Below are positions 1 to 12,176 of a stretch of DNA of 64,000 nt, piece after piece. The notes beneath the pieces were generated by a model that was not told where the DNA came from, did no database searches, and was given only the letters and a program-made list of their open reading frames with translations. The DNA is from Vitis vinifera. Taxonomy: Eukaryota > Streptophyta > Magnoliopsida > Vitales > Vitaceae. The position numbers and the translations under genes were made by a program. Location: positions 18,696,001 to 18,760,000 of the forward strand of contig NC_081819.1 in NCBI RefSeq assembly GCF_030704535.1. The letters run 5' to 3'. How positions within the stretch are numbered: the first letter of the stretch is position 1; each line of letters opens with the position of its first letter.

Positions 1-1186
1 CACGGATACTGCATGGTGTTCACCGTAAGTGTAGTTATCAGCAAGTAATTTAATCCGGTGAGTAGGGCAATTAAGATTTGGGGCAACCACGGGTTAAGGA
101 TTTGAGGTGATATAATAGGAGTTTAGAAATTAAAATTTGGAATGTAATAGTGATGGAGAAAATTGGTGGTATAAAGATTTGTTTATAAATTAGGGAAAAT
201 GAAATAAAGATCTAATTTATAATAAATAAAAAAGGGAAAAACACAAAGAGATGGAAGGGAGAGAGGTACCTTTTGTTACTTTATGGATCTAAGGCATAGC
301 TTATTGAAAAATACAAATGAACCCTCATCATGTGGTGTTTGACTAATATTTTCTAATTCTATGTATTTAATGTATCACTAAGAATTAATTAAGTAAAAAC
401 ATAAAGACTAGAGCATAGAGATCTAATATGGATTAAAACACATAAGAATTAAAGAGGAAAGAAAGCTTAAACATGATATCCATAGAGTTTATATTAAAGA
501 GATATTCCCCTAATTAGAGAATTCATCCAAGAATTACCTAGCTCTTAGAACTCTTCTATTGCTACATTTCCAAGTTTAGGACAAATGATAGCATCGATTA
601 TGTGTACTTTAGAATGATCAAATAATTTCAAAACAAGGTTAATTAGGAAAAGATGATTGAAAACTACTCTTGGAAGTTTAATTCCTAGTAGAAAACTAAT
701 GCTTATATAGTGTTTTCCTTTTTCTTCATCTTCTTGAATTTCTTTTTGAAGAAGGATACTCAATTTTTACAAGACGAGAAAATAAAAAATTAAAATCACT
801 TTCCTCACCTTACACATATTGTAATTTAGTACATATTTTTAATTAAAAAAAAAAGATATCATGACTATATAACACATTATCTATAATAAATATATGATAA
901 ACAAGAATAATTTTAATTTTAATTACTTGCAAATAAGATATTATCTCAGAAAGAACAAAATAATTAAAGTAAAAGATGGGAAGATGTAAGGACTCCATAC
1001 CACAAGCAGCCATCTGTACGATGGAAAGAGTGATCTAGTCACCCTTGTCATCATTAGTCTTACCATTCCAAAGCCGCCTGCAGTACGGAAGGACACCTCT
1101 CGTTCAACGCACATGAAATGTAGTGAAAGACAACGTCCTTGCATGTGTACGAAAGATCCAAAGGCGAGACCGTTACCTTGGAGGGG
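1..1186. other. AT-rich intergenic DNA
   Basis: No gene is recognised. The stretch is AT-rich with many stops in all frames. The part at about 950-1190 has a more balanced composition and an open minus frame ending at the copia insertion point, but I recognise no domain in it. The first 23 bases are followed by a GTAAGT-like donor and could be the end of an exon lying outside the window. Confidence 0.6.
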
Positions 1187-1191
1187 AGCGG

Positions 1192-1570
1192 TGTAGGGAA
1201 TTAAACTGAATTCCCAACTTGTGAGAAACAAAAATGAGAGAAAACACACGCCAAAGAAAAAAAACAATCACACGCACAAGACAGTATTTACGTGGTTCGA
1301 CAATTTTGTCTATATCCATGGAGTTGCAGGGATATCACTATTATTAGGGAAGAATACAGAGTACAACCACAGTGGTTACAATATTTTCTTTCTATATATA
1401 ACACGACAACCACACCACACTAAAAAACCCTAATTACAAAAGGTGGTTCCACAATGGGCTAAACGGGCCTAACATGCCTGAGTAAATCTCCCATTAAAAA
1501 GCCATACAATATTATTCAGGTTGAGTTGTCAAACCGGATCAAACAAAATTAGGCTCCACAAAGCCCAACA
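1192..1570 (-). repeat. copia-1 3' LTR
   Basis: This 379-bp terminal repeat matches 5572-5950 along its whole length without indels. It follows the RNase H end of the element on the minus strand, so it is the 3' LTR. The AGCGG target duplication lies just outside at 1187-1191. Confidence 0.95.
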
Positions 1571-1662
1571 AATTTCCCACTTGGAGACTAGTTCAATCAC
1601 CAACATCAAACCGCTATCCTTCAAGAAACAATCCCTCATCCCTACAACTCATCCTCCTGTCC

Positions 1663-4600
1663 TTAAGCTAGAAGACTAATTGAAGCTGCACACAGCTTCA
1701 ACTTCTCAATAGTAACACCCTTAGTCAACATGTTTGCGGGGTTCTTAGATCCACAAATCTTCTCAAGTATTACCAGTTTATCTTCAACAAGATAACGGAT
1801 AAAGTGGTATTTTGTTTGTATATGCTTCGACTTTGAATGAAAAACCGAATTTTTGGCAAGAAAAATTGCACTTTGACTGTCACTGTGTAGAATGCCTATC
1901 TCCTGCTTCTTACCCAATTCATCTAAGAAACCATGTAGCCAAATCATCTCTTTTCCAGCTTCAATTGCTGCAACATACTTAGCTTCTGTAGTAGACAAGT
2001 AACAATCTTCTGTAAATTTGAAGCCCATGATATAGTTGTACCACCTAGAGTAAAAACAAACCCAGTAGTACTCTTTCTACTATCAATATCACCAGCAAAA
2101 TCAACATCTACATAACCCTGCAGTTTCAAACTTGCACCTGTGAAGCAAAGACATGTATCTAATGAACCCTTCAAATATCTTAGAATCTACTTGACTGCCT
2201 CCCAATATCGCTTTCCAAGCCTACTCATGAATCTACTCACAACTCCCACTGCATGTGCAATGTCTGCCCTTGTACACACCATAGCATACATCAAGCTGCC
2301 AATAGCTGAGGCATAGGGCACCTTGCTCATATGGTCCCTTTCTTCTTCTGTCTTCGGTGACTGTTCTTTGCTTAGTTTGAAATGACTCCTCAAGGGTGTG
2401 CTCACTGGTTTAGCTTCATTCATGTTGAACCTGCTGAGAACTTTCTTCACATACTCTAACTGTGAAAGCTTCAATGTATCATTAGCTTTGTCTCTAATGA
2501 TTCTCATACTAAGGATTTGCTTTGCAGCTCCCAAATCCTTCACTGCAAATTGTTTGGACAATTGTTTCTTCATATTATTAATCTCTTCAATGTCTGACCC
2601 TGTAATAAGCATATCATCCACATACAACAGTAATATGATGTAAGAATTGTTAAAAGACTTAACATAGCAACAGTGATCAGCTTCACATCTCTTGAACCCA
2701 ATTCTATGCATAAAATTGTCAAACTTCTTATACAAGCTTGTTATGCATAAAATTGTCTAGGAGCTTGTTTAAGGCTATACAAGCTTTTTCTCAGTTTGTA
2801 GACTAGATTCTCTTGTCCTTGAACAATGAACCTTTCTGATTGAATCATGTAAAGGTCTTCTTCCAAGTCACCATGAAGGAATGCTGTCTTCACATCTAAC
2901 TGCTCAAAATGTAAGTTTTTTGCAGCCACCATTCCTAGTACAAGTCTGATTGTTGACATTTTCATAACTGGAGAAAATATCTCTGTGTAGTCAATGCCAT
3001 CCTTCTGCTGGAACCCTTTAACAACTAATCTGGCCTTATAACGTTTGCTACCATCATGCTCATTCTTTATTCTGTATACCCACTTGTTGTGCAAAGCCTT
3101 CTTTCCTACTGGCAATTCAGTCAGTTCCCATGTTTGATTCCCCAACAAGGAATTCATCTCATCCTTCATGGCTAACTCCCACTTGCTTGAATTCTCATCT
3201 TGCCACCATCAGTCAATAGGAGATAATTTAAAACAGGTGAATAACGTTGCGGAGGTCTAATGTTCCTAGAAGATCTGCGAACTTCAACTACAGGTGTACT
3301 CAGATCTACTTGTGAATTTACATTCTCCTTATCTTCTTCACCCCCTTTTTGGACAGTACTTTCAGTCAATTCATCTAAGTTGACAAACTCAGATTTCTTT
3401 TAATCTATCTCTATAACATCTGACACTACAGTTGACCTGTCCTTATACATAACATGTTCATTAAATATCACATTTCTACTTCTGATGATTTTCCTGTTTT
3501 GTTTATCCCAAAACCTGTAGCCAAATTTCTCATCACCATAGCCAATGAAAAAACATATTTTTGACTTTGCATTAAGTTTACTATGAGCATCAGAATCAAT
3601 ATGAACATAAGAAACACAAAAAAATACTTTTAAATGTGAAAACTTCACCTCTTTACCGCTCCAAACCTCCTCAGGAAGTCTAAAATCCATGGGAACTGAT
3701 GGTCCTCGGTTTATCAAGTAAGCTGCAGTGCTAACAGCATCAACCCAAAAAGTTTTTGGTAGTCTCGCATGCAACCTCATACTTCTAGCACGCTCATTGA
3801 GAGTTATGTTCATGCGCTCAACCACACCATTCTGCTGTGGTGTCCTAGGAATGGTCTTCTCCATCCTAATTCCCTATGCAGCACAATACTCACTGAACCC
3901 TCCATCTATGTACTCTCCTCCATTATCTGACCTCAAACATTTTACTTTCAAACTTGTTTCTGTCTCAACCATGACCTTCCACTTCTTAAAAGTTTCAAAT
4001 ACATCAGATTTATTTTTTAAAAAATAAACCCATACCTTTCTGCTTAAGTCATCAATAAAAGTGATGTAGTACCTTGAACCACCAAGGGATGCAATCGGAG
4101 AAGGCCCCCACAAATCAGTGTGTACTAGTTCCAACTTCGGTGTCTTGTCAGTTTTCAAGAAGCTCACTTTTTTTTGCTTTCCTAAGATGCAACTTTCACA
4201 CATGTCAAAATCAATGGATTTCAATTCTGGTAGTTTTCCTTTTGACAACAGCATCTTCATCCCTTTCTCACTCATGTGACCAAGTCTGCGGTGTCATAGG
4301 CTTGTATCAGTACTTGCATTAGCAACTGCAATTGTGTCTCTTGGACTTGAGGTCATATATAGAGTATCAGTCTTCTTTCCACAAGCCAATATCCTAGCTC
4401 TATTTGTAACCTTCCAAGTACCACCAACAAATAATATTGCATGTCCTTCATTATCAAGTTGTCCAACAGAAATCAGATTCCTCCTCAGGTCAGGAATATG
4501 TCGAACCTTCTCCAGTAACCAAACAGACCCATTGGCCAATGATATCTGGACGTCTCCCAGACCCACAACATCCAAGGTTGAACCATCAGCCAAATGCACC

Positions 4601-5541
4601 TTACCAAAATCACCTGCAACATAATTCTGTATGATTTCTCGGTGTGGAGTGGTATGAAACGAAGCTCCTGAATCCAAAAACCAATCATCAAGTGGACTGT
4701 CTACTGCAAGAAGTAATGCATCATGTACTTCTTCTGTTACAACATTAGCAGAATCATCTTCATTCTTTTTCTTAGGACTTTTGCATTGCCTTTTAAAGTG
4801 ACATGTTTTCCCACAGTTCCAGCATTGTACTTGTTGGCTTGATCTAGATTTACTTCTGTTCCTATTAGAATTTCTGGATTTTGATCTACACTGGTTTGAA
4901 TTTCTGTCATTACCTCTGCCTTTTGTCTCAAGGTTTAGGGCAAAACCAGATCCTGAGGTTTCGCCTGCATCTCTTCGGCGAATCTCCTCAGCCATAATTA
5001 AATCTCGTATATCATTGTACTTGAGCTTTTCCTTTCTTGTAGAATTGCTTACTGCCATCCTCATTGCCTCACAACTGCTTGGCAAAGAAGCCAAGACGAT
5101 CAAAGCACGAATCTCATCATCAAAATCAATTTCTACATACGACAATTGATTTGTGATTGTATTAAATTCATTGAGATGTTGTGCTACTGATGCATTCTCT
5201 ACCATCTTCAAATTGAACAATTTCTTCATCAGATGCACCTTATTGTTTGCGGACGACTTTTCATACATACCAGACAAAGCCTTCATCAGATCTGTTGTGG
5301 TCTTCTCCTTTACAACATTGTGTGCAACAAACCTAGACAGAGTTAACCTAATAACTCCTAGAACCTGTCTGTCAAGAAGCGCCTCAGCCTTCATACTCTC
5401 ATATTTTGTCCCTAAAAGAGGCAGATGCAATTTCCTCCCATAGAAATAATCTTCAATCTGCATCCTCCAATACGCAAAGTCTGTGCCATCAAACTTTTCT
5501 ATTCCAGAGGCCTTTCCTGCTTCCTCTGCCATTGCTCCCAC
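1663..5541 (-). pseudogene. copia-1 gag-pol polyprotein, broken
   Basis: Reading the minus strand from the ATG at 5541, the order is gag, a CX2CX4HX4C zinc knuckle (CWNC...H...C), protease with DSGA, integrase (HRRLGH / CESC zinc finger, then the D, D, E residues in HTDLWGP, SDNGGEY and NGVVERMN), reverse transcriptase with YVDD, and RNase H. This is the Pseudoviridae-type copia order. Breaks seen: an in-frame TGA at 4294-4296 where LWH is expected, a TAG at 3874-3876, a TAA at 3400-3402, a frame change near 3200, a small insertion near 2720-2750 that repeats the neighbouring bases GACAATTTTATGCATA, a TAG at 2187-2189 replacing Trp, and a frame change near 2030. No functional polyprotein is possible. 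Confidence 0.93.
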
Positions 5542-5556
5542 TCAAACCTAACCCTA

Positions 5557-5569
5557 GGCTCTGATACCA
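5557..5569 (-). other. Primer-binding site of copia-1
   Basis: On the minus strand the bases TGGTATCAGAGCC lie two bases inside the 5' LTR. This is the usual plant copia site complementary to the 3' end of initiator methionine tRNA. It fixes the element orientation as minus. Confidence 0.95.
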
Positions 5570-5571
5570 GG

Positions 5572-5950
5572 TGTAGGGAATTAAACTGAATTCCCAACCT
5601 GTGAGAAACAAAAATGAGAGAAAACATACGCCAAAGAAAAAAAACAATCACACGCACAAGACAGTATTTACGTGGTTCGAAAATTTTGCCTACATCCATG
5701 GAGTTGCAGGGATATCACTATTATCAAGGAAGAATATAGAGTACAACCACAGTGGTTACAATATTTTCTCTCTATATATAACACGACAACCACACCACAC
5801 TAAAAAACCCTAATTACAAAATGTGGTTCCACAATGGGCTAAACGGGCCCAATAGGCCTCAGTAAATCTCCCATTAAAAAGCCATGCAATATTATTCGGA
5901 TTGGGTCGTCAAACCGGATCAAACAAAACTAGGCTCCACAAAGCCAAACA
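5572..5950 (-). repeat. copia-1 5' LTR
   Basis: This 379-bp repeat is the partner of 1192-1570. It adjoins the primer-binding site and lies upstream of gag on the minus strand. The target duplication AGCGG follows at 5951-5955. Confidence 0.95.
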
Positions 5951-5955
5951 AGCGG

Positions 5956-6755
5956 AGTTGACATCATGCTTATTCCATTCTTCACTACAATTCTTTTGTT
6001 GTATCATCTAGAAAAGTATAAGGTATTTGTTTTGGAAGGAGTTGAGACACGTATGAAGGCATGATCCGCTACCTTTTTTTTTATCTTTTTTTTTTTCCCT
6101 TGCCTCTCTCTTTATCCTTTATTATATTTGTAAAAGATCCACATAAAAAAGTGATTTCAACCATCACCAAATTGTGAGAAATCTGATCATCTTCGTTTTC
6201 TATTGTCCATCCTCTATATGGTAAAGTAAGTTGATGTAATTTAGGAAAACAAGGAAGGTGAATTGAGTGATTAAAATTTTAAGTAGCAATTAAAGTAATT
6301 TAATAAATAAAAAAGGAAAAAAAAATGTAAACTCATTTTATAGTTGTTCAATAAATATGCTTACATTCACTCTTCTCAATCTCATTTCCAATTGAGTGTT
6401 CTACTAATCAAAGTTTTAAACCTAACTTTCAAACTTGTACAATTGGATTCAATGACTCTATTGTGCTTTACAAACCCCTTTAAGTTCAATGCCAACTTAA
6501 AGCTCTAAACACTTAACTTTTCACCAATAAGGAATGTTTAACAACTTTTTTGTTGATCAATAAATGAGATTTATATTAAAAAAGCCAAAAAGGGCAAATC
6601 AAAGTACACACATTGTATACAACAACAACCAAAAAGAGCAAAAAAAAAAAAAAAAAAAAAAAAATTCTCTCTCTCAAACCAACCCCAATCAATTAATAAA
6701 ATTTACTATGAATATTAATCTTTCACCTATAAACAGTTTGGTCCAAGTTAACAAG
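5956..6755. other. Intergenic, AT-rich
   Basis: No gene is recognised. It carries a poly(A) run of about 25 bases at 6638-6663 followed by a short CT-repeat. Translated frames are short and low-complexity. Confidence 0.6.
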
Positions 6756-7040
6756 TTACACAAATGAGAGTTCCACATTATAAAAAAATCTTCTATTTCT
6801 CTTTTTCCAAATAGTCCAGAATAGACATAAATGAGCTACCCTCCAAACTTTTTTCTGCTTTCTTCCAATAAAGGAACCATGCCAGCCTAGTAGAGTCTCT
6901 CTAACCGTGGATTGCATCACCCAAAAAACTCTAAATATAGAGAATAATAACTCCCACAACACCCTTACCTTGTCACAATGTAAAAGGATGTGGTCAATAG
7001 ACTCCTCATGAAATAGACATAGGAAATAACGATTGGCCGA
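6756..7040 (-). pseudogene. LINE-type non-LTR retroelement remnant, C-terminal zinc-binding region of RT
   Basis: The minus strand reads continuously through a C/H/H/C zinc-binding motif (CLFHEESIDHILLHC), then LWELLFSIF and WHGSFIGRKQKKVW, ending in CLFWTIWKKRNRR. This string is characteristic of the zf-RVT region at the C-terminus of plant LINE-like reverse transcriptases. Only this last part survives. No RT core or endonuclease was found nearby, so it is a truncated fossil. Confidence 0.8.
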
Positions 7041-7865
7041 GGAATGTTTAACAAATCTCAGCTTGAATTAATAATGGCTCAATACAATTGAAAACTGTGA
7101 TAAGAATAAATGAGTACACTAAATGATTTTTAAGTAAAAAAAATAAATACACTTGAGTTTGAGAACTTTGAATAATAGAAAAGAGTAGGTAAGTAAGTTA
7201 ATACAGTATTCTCTTGTCAATAAATAGATAGAAGCTCTTAATTTATAGAAAACCAAACTTCAACCAATCAGACTTCAATTTGACTGGTTGAGTAGTCGTT
7301 AGACATTTAATACATTGTAGGTGATTGTTAGTCATTTTTAAGCTTTGACCAACTCTCGACCAGACCTTGACCAATGCTTGACCAAGAAAGGCTAAACCTA
7401 TGCCAACAACACTAAGGTTCTAAAAGAGAGTATATTTTTAGGAGCCTTAATCGATCCTCAATTGAAAACACCTAATTGGTTGAACTGGTTCAAGGAAACC
7501 CTTAACTGACGAATCCAAAAACTTCCCCTTTTCAGTCCAAAGTTTCCCCATACTTCGCCAACTCATTTACAAACCTTTATATGTCAATTTGAAAGAATTT
7601 TGCCTAAAGTTTTTTTTTTATATTATTTATTTATTTATTTATTTATTAATTTTTATGTAGAAAGAGTATAGATTCTATTTTAAATACTTAAAGCTCACTT
7701 TTATGAAAAAGTTAAATATAAATGAATGCATGAAAATTAATTTTATCCTAAGTGCACTCAAATGATTTATCTTACAAATTTACATTAGACTTAATGAATC
7801 TTTAGGCATCCAAGTCTTCATCAAAGTGAGCTTGAGTTTTTCTTTAAGAGAAAATTTCGTATTTT
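7041..7865. other. Intergenic, with TATT microsatellite
   Basis: No gene is recognised. A TTTA/TATT microsatellite lies at about 7620-7650. The rest is ordinary AT-rich sequence that ends where the duplicated P450 downstream flank starts. Confidence 0.6.
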
Positions 7866-8337
7866 TCTTTATTTTTTATTTGTATATGTACATGATTTGG
7901 TTAACAATGAAATCATTTCTCGTATTTTGCTGCATTACAATTTGTCCCTAAATTTTTATTTATTATTTCTTTCCTCCATCCTACCTCAAGTGAAACAATA
8001 CAAAATAGTACTCAAAAGTTATACCAACATGATACATTGACAGTGAAGCAAATATTATTTTTCTTTATTAATAACTGCATTATTTCAGGAACTTAAATAC
8101 ATATACTTTTTTCATAATCTAATAATCAATATGATATTTTTAAAAATATATACTTATCCAAGTTGGTCCTTGGATAAAGACAAATACTATGGCTTGATGG
8201 GAACAGCCTGGAGAGGTTGGGCTTTCCCCAATGTAAATCCAAACTTCTCAGTCATGTCCATATCTTCTGGTTTCAGACCATCTTCAAGCTTCCAATCAGA
8301 GGAGTGAAGAAGAGAAGCCAACATCAAGTGGACTATC
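7866..8337 (-). repeat. Duplicated P450 3' flank plus exon-2 tail, copy 0
   Basis: This block matches about 9080-9560 (P450 A) and 17040-17520 (pseudogene B), including the downstream flank (TTTGGTTAACAATGAAA and onwards) and the last part of exon 2. Homology stops abruptly at about 8337, and a second duplicated block starts within about 6 bases. It is one of four copies of this flank in the window. Confidence 0.88.
8187..8337 (-). pseudogene. CYP76 exon-2 tail fragment
   Basis: About 50 codons of the P450 C-terminus are readable on the minus strand, from the [10 protein letters not shown] helix through [20 protein letters not shown] to PIKP and the stop at 8187-8189. It is nearly identical to the end of P450 A. 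The heme-binding loop and everything upstream are missing, so it cannot code for an enzyme. It is a by-product of local duplication. Confidence 0.92.
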
Positions 8338-8342
8338 CAATT

Positions 8343-10405
8343 CACGGGTGAAATCACTTTTTTGAAATTAGCTATTTAAAATTCTACTTCCTGATTCTAA
8401 TTTCTAGAAAAAGTTTGAGAAAATTGTTCATGGAATATAGAAAATTAATGTTACAACTTATATACTTGGTTTTCGAAAAATATTGAAGAAAAAATTGTTA
8501 TTTTCTATTTAGTTAAAAGATATACTTTAACCACATTCAAGTTGGAATAAACTTGTCAGAGTATGTTTGATTTCTATATAATTTAAGGAAAATAAAATAT
8601 AAAAGGAAAATAAAATAAAAGAGAAAGTGAAAAAAAAAAAAAAAGATTTAGACGATCAATAGATTACTTCAAATTTATTTATTTAATTTTATTTTTTAAA
8701 TATAAAAATAAAATGATTTGAAAATGTATAAGTTTTTAACTTTTTTTTTAAAACTTGATTTTCTTTTATATATTTCTTGAAATAATCAAGTATAAGAAAA
8801 TTATTTTGTTTAACTTTTTTTTCCGTCTTTATATTTTTTAGCAACCAAACATAAGTTTATAGATTTATAAATGTAAACTCAATTAACAATTATTAGATCA
8901 TCCACGGAATGCACCAATAATTAACAATCCATTAATTGAAGGAAAAGAAGAAATACAATAATAAAACTTTTTTTTGAAAAAAAAAAACTCACACTTGCAG
9001 TCTCACCATAAAACATAAAATTATTAAAAAAAAAAAATAGGTACAAACTCCTTATCCATCATATAAAATTATCATGTTTTTATTTATTTTCTATTCATGG
9101 GTATATACGTGATTTGGTTAACAATGAAAGTATTTCTTGTATTTTGCTGCATCACAATTTGTCCCTCAACTTTTACTTATTTTTTTCTTCCCTCCATCCT
9201 ACCTCAAGTGAAACAATACAAAATAGTACTCAAAAGTTATACCAACATGATACATTGACAGTGAAGCAAATATTATTTTTCTTTATTAATCACTGCATTA
9301 TTTCAGGAACTTAAATACATATACTTTTTTCATAATCTAATAATCAATATGATATTTTTAAAAATATATACTTATCCAAGTTGGTCCTTAGATAAAGACA
9401 AATACTATGGTTTGATGGGAACAGCCTGGAGAGGTTGGGCTTTCCTCAATGTAAATCCAAACTTCTCAGTCATGTCCATATCTTCTGGTTTCAGACCATC
9501 TTCAAGCTTCCAATCAAAGGAGTGAAGAAGAGAAGCCAACATCAAGTGGACCATCCTATGGCCTAATAGCAATCCAGGACAGATTCTTCTTCCAGCACCG
9601 AATGGAATGAGCTGGAAATCTCGACCCTTGACATCAATCTCGCACTCCAAAAACCTTTCAGGCACAAATGAATTAGGGTTGGACCATATCGTGGAGTCTC
9701 TGCCAATAGCCCATACATTGACAAGTACATGAGCATTTTTTGGCACTGCATAGCCTAATATTTCTGACTTCATTTCGGTCTTTCTAGGAACCAGAAATGG
9801 GACTGGTGGGTGCAACCTGAAGGTTTCTTTTACTACTGCTTGTAAATAAGGGAGCTTTGAGATGTCTGACTCTTCAACCATCTTTTCTTTGCCTACGACT
9901 TTGCCGAGCTCACTTCGAGCTTTTGCCATTAAATTAGGGTTGTTTAACAATTCTGCCATTGCCCACTCTACCGTGCTCGAAGTAGTGTCAGTTCCCGCAG
10001 AGAATAGGTCCTGCCATGGAGTAATATGCTAATATCAGAAAGAATACTACATATTAATTTACGGCATCACATCGATGTAAGCTATAGCCGCCTTCGGTTT
10101 TTCAAAGATCCACGCCATCTATTATTGTTTTCTAATAACTTATCCAAAAAACTAGTCAACAAATCAACCATTTTTTAACCAGACCATTTAAACCCAATAA
10201 GCAAATTCCACTACGCTAAAAGAATACACATAGATAATGAAGTGATGCTGCTCTTTCTAGACTCCTTTTCCCTTCTAGTTTTTTCAACAAAGTAGTTTTC
10301 CCATTTGGAAAAAAACTACCTGTCATAATTGGCAGACCATTTTTCAACTAGAATGTTTCAACCCACTAAGCAAATTCCACCACGCTAAAAGAATATATAC
10401 ACATC
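8343..10405 (-). repeat. Segmental duplication block, copy A (partner 16297-18836)
   Basis: Starting near GTGAAATCACTTTTTTGAAATTAGC, this block covers spacer, 3' flank, exon 2 and part of the intron of P450 A. It matches 16297-18836 with small differences. The partner copy carries an extra internal 474-bp tandem duplication. The match ends inside the intron, so exon 1 was not copied or was later lost. Confidence 0.9.
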
Positions 10406-11940
10406 AATTATGAAGTGATGATGTTCTTTCCTAACTCTTTTTCCCTTCTAGTTTTCCAACAAAGGAGTTTCCCCATTTGGAAAAAACTATTTGGAGTGCA
10501 AAGCATATGTTTCTGCAAAGAAAACCTCAAAATACCTGTATGGTTGTAGGATTGTACAGATCCAATTCTTGCTCCAAATGGGTTCTCAGAAATTTTGGAG
10601 GGAGAGAAAAATGAAAGATAAAAAAAAAACACTACAGAAAAATTGACAAAAATTAAATTAAATTATTCAACAAAGCACTTTTTTTTTGTCACTTTTACAT
10701 AAGAAATTTAGGGAGAAAAACCTTTTAACATTTTTCCCTTTTTTTATTTAATATTTTTTTCACCTTCTTTTATAACACCCAAATATATATTTTTTTTAAA
10801 AAGGAGTTATTTTTTAAATATTTTTTCCCTTTACTTTCCAAGATCAAGCATTTCCTTATTTTACCAATATACGAGAAGCAGAGTAAATGTAACATTTCTA
10901 TGCATTAGCAAAGCACTTACCACCGATATTCAGGAAACATGCAGGATGCTGCTTTAGAAAAAAAAATGATTTCATTTCCATGGTCATATGTAGAGTTGAA
11001 CTGAAAAGGAGGGTACTAGAACTAATCAATAAGAACCTTAAGATATGATACTTACCACAAGCAAATGTCTGACATCGTTGCTGCTCAACTCATGGTCATG
11101 TTGTTTGTCGAGATTGAGGAGGCCATCTAGTACATCGTTGTTTGCCGAAGAAGCTTTTAATGGCAACCTTTGTTCGATGAAACCATCAAAAACCTCGACA
11201 AGTTTATTAAAACAAACCGTCATCCTTCTCAGTATTCCTTGTGGATCAACCAATCTAAGAACCGGAAAGAAGTCTGCGAGGTTAGGCTTTCCAGCTTCTT
11301 CCATTATACTCCATATAAGATCCTTGAACTCTTGTGAGAAATTGGAATTATAGTGAGCCAAATTAACAGAGAAAATAGTGTTTGATAACAAATTAAGGGT
11401 GGTTGTAAAGGTTGCTCTCCCAATATCGACTGCCCGGCCGCTGCTGCAACTTTCCTGAGCATGGCCTAGTAGCTGTTGGACAATGTTTTCCCGCATGGCT
11501 TGGCCGGCTTCGACACGATGCGAGGAAAACATCTGCTTGCTGCAAATCTTCCTGAGGTTGCGCCAATGAGCCGATGCTGGTAAAAATACTATTGAAAAAT
11601 GGTGATGGTCGGCAACTTGGATGGCATTGAGGACTGTCCTGCTGGAAAAGGCTTGGTCATTTTTGTTTAGCACTTCCTGGGCTGCTTCTGATGAGGAAAC
11701 GACTATGGTGGTGGTGCTTCCTAGCTTGAGAGACATTAGAGGACCATAAGTTTTGGAGAGAATTGTAAGTGATTGATGGGGTTTTTCGCCCAGTTTGAGG
11801 AGGTTTCCGATGATCGGGAAAGGGCGGGGACCTGGCGGAAGCCTGGCCACACCGGATTTCCTATTGGTGAAGCCAATAGTGAGCACTTTAACGCATGACC
11901 ATACAAAGGAAAATAGAAGGAGAAGTGTGGTGTAATCCAT
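9405..11940 (-). CDS. Cytochrome P450, CYP76 family (P450 A), complete
   Basis: Two exons on the minus strand: exon 1 11940-11056 (885 bp) and exon 2 10010-9405 (606 bp), giving 496 aa. The intron (10011-11055) has a GTAAGT donor and a CAG acceptor and is phase 0. Visible P450 marks are an N-terminal membrane anchor (residues 1-22), the proline hinge PPGPRP (35-40), the I-helix AGTDTT (300-305), the ExxR motif KETFRL (E357, R360), PERF (412-415) and the heme loop [10 protein letters not shown] with Cys439. Such enzymes are ER-bound monooxygenases fed by P450 reductase. CYP76 members commonly hydroxylate monoterpenols, and this one most resembles the grape CYP76F group from memory. No stop or frame break is present, so it is probably functional. 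The substrate is unknown. Its exon 2 is about as close to pseudogene B as to itself, while the D/E/F genes form a separate subgroup. Confidence 0.93.
10180..10490 (-). repeat. Imperfect tandem duplication inside the P450 A intron
   Basis: Two copies of a roughly 150-bp segment lie head to tail (about 10185-10320 and 10345-10490). Both contain AAGCAAATTCCAC(T/C)ACGC, TGAAGTGATG and CCCATTTGGAAAAAA. The first copy is also present in the pseudogene B intron. Confidence 0.85.
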
Positions 11941-11981
11941 TGTTTTTTCTTTAGGTTTTTTTTCCTGTCTTACCTTCTTCC

Positions 11982-11989
11982 TTTATATA
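11982..11989 (-). promoter_or_regulatory. TATA box of P450 A
   Basis: The minus strand shows TATATAAA about 42 bp upstream of the start codon at 11940. The spacing suits a short 5' leader. Transcription itself cannot be confirmed from sequence. Confidence 0.6.
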
Positions 11990-12176
11990 CCGTATAGTTT
12001 GCATTTTAATCTTGTTCTCTTTATTATTTTTTAAGCTAATTATATTACCTATCGAAAAAAATGTATCATCAATTAGAAGATGACGCGTATATACTTTTAG
12101 ATTTCACTATTTCTACCCTAATTTCATTGTTAATTTATATTCTTATACCTTAATCTCATTCTCCTGGGTCTGGCTG

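Larger units (their letters stand above)
1192..5950 (-). mobile_element. Ty1-copia LTR retrotransposon, complete but decayed (copia-1)
   Basis: Two 379-bp LTRs (1192-1570 and 5572-5950) bound a minus-strand copia element of 4,759 bp. A 5-bp target-site duplication AGCGG flanks it at 1187-1191 and 5951-5955. On the minus strand the LTR starts TGTTGGG and ends CCCTACA. The primer site is next to the right LTR and a purine-rich tract (AAGTGGGAAATT) precedes the left LTR. My hand alignment of the LTRs gives about 21 differences in 379 bases, mostly C/T and G/A transitions, so the insertion is not recent. The coding region has several stops and frame breaks, so it cannot move by itself. Confidence 0.95.

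Noticed and set aside
1..23. Possible exon end at the left edge (ACC followed by GTAAGT)
   Set aside because: Too short to judge, and the rest would lie outside the window.
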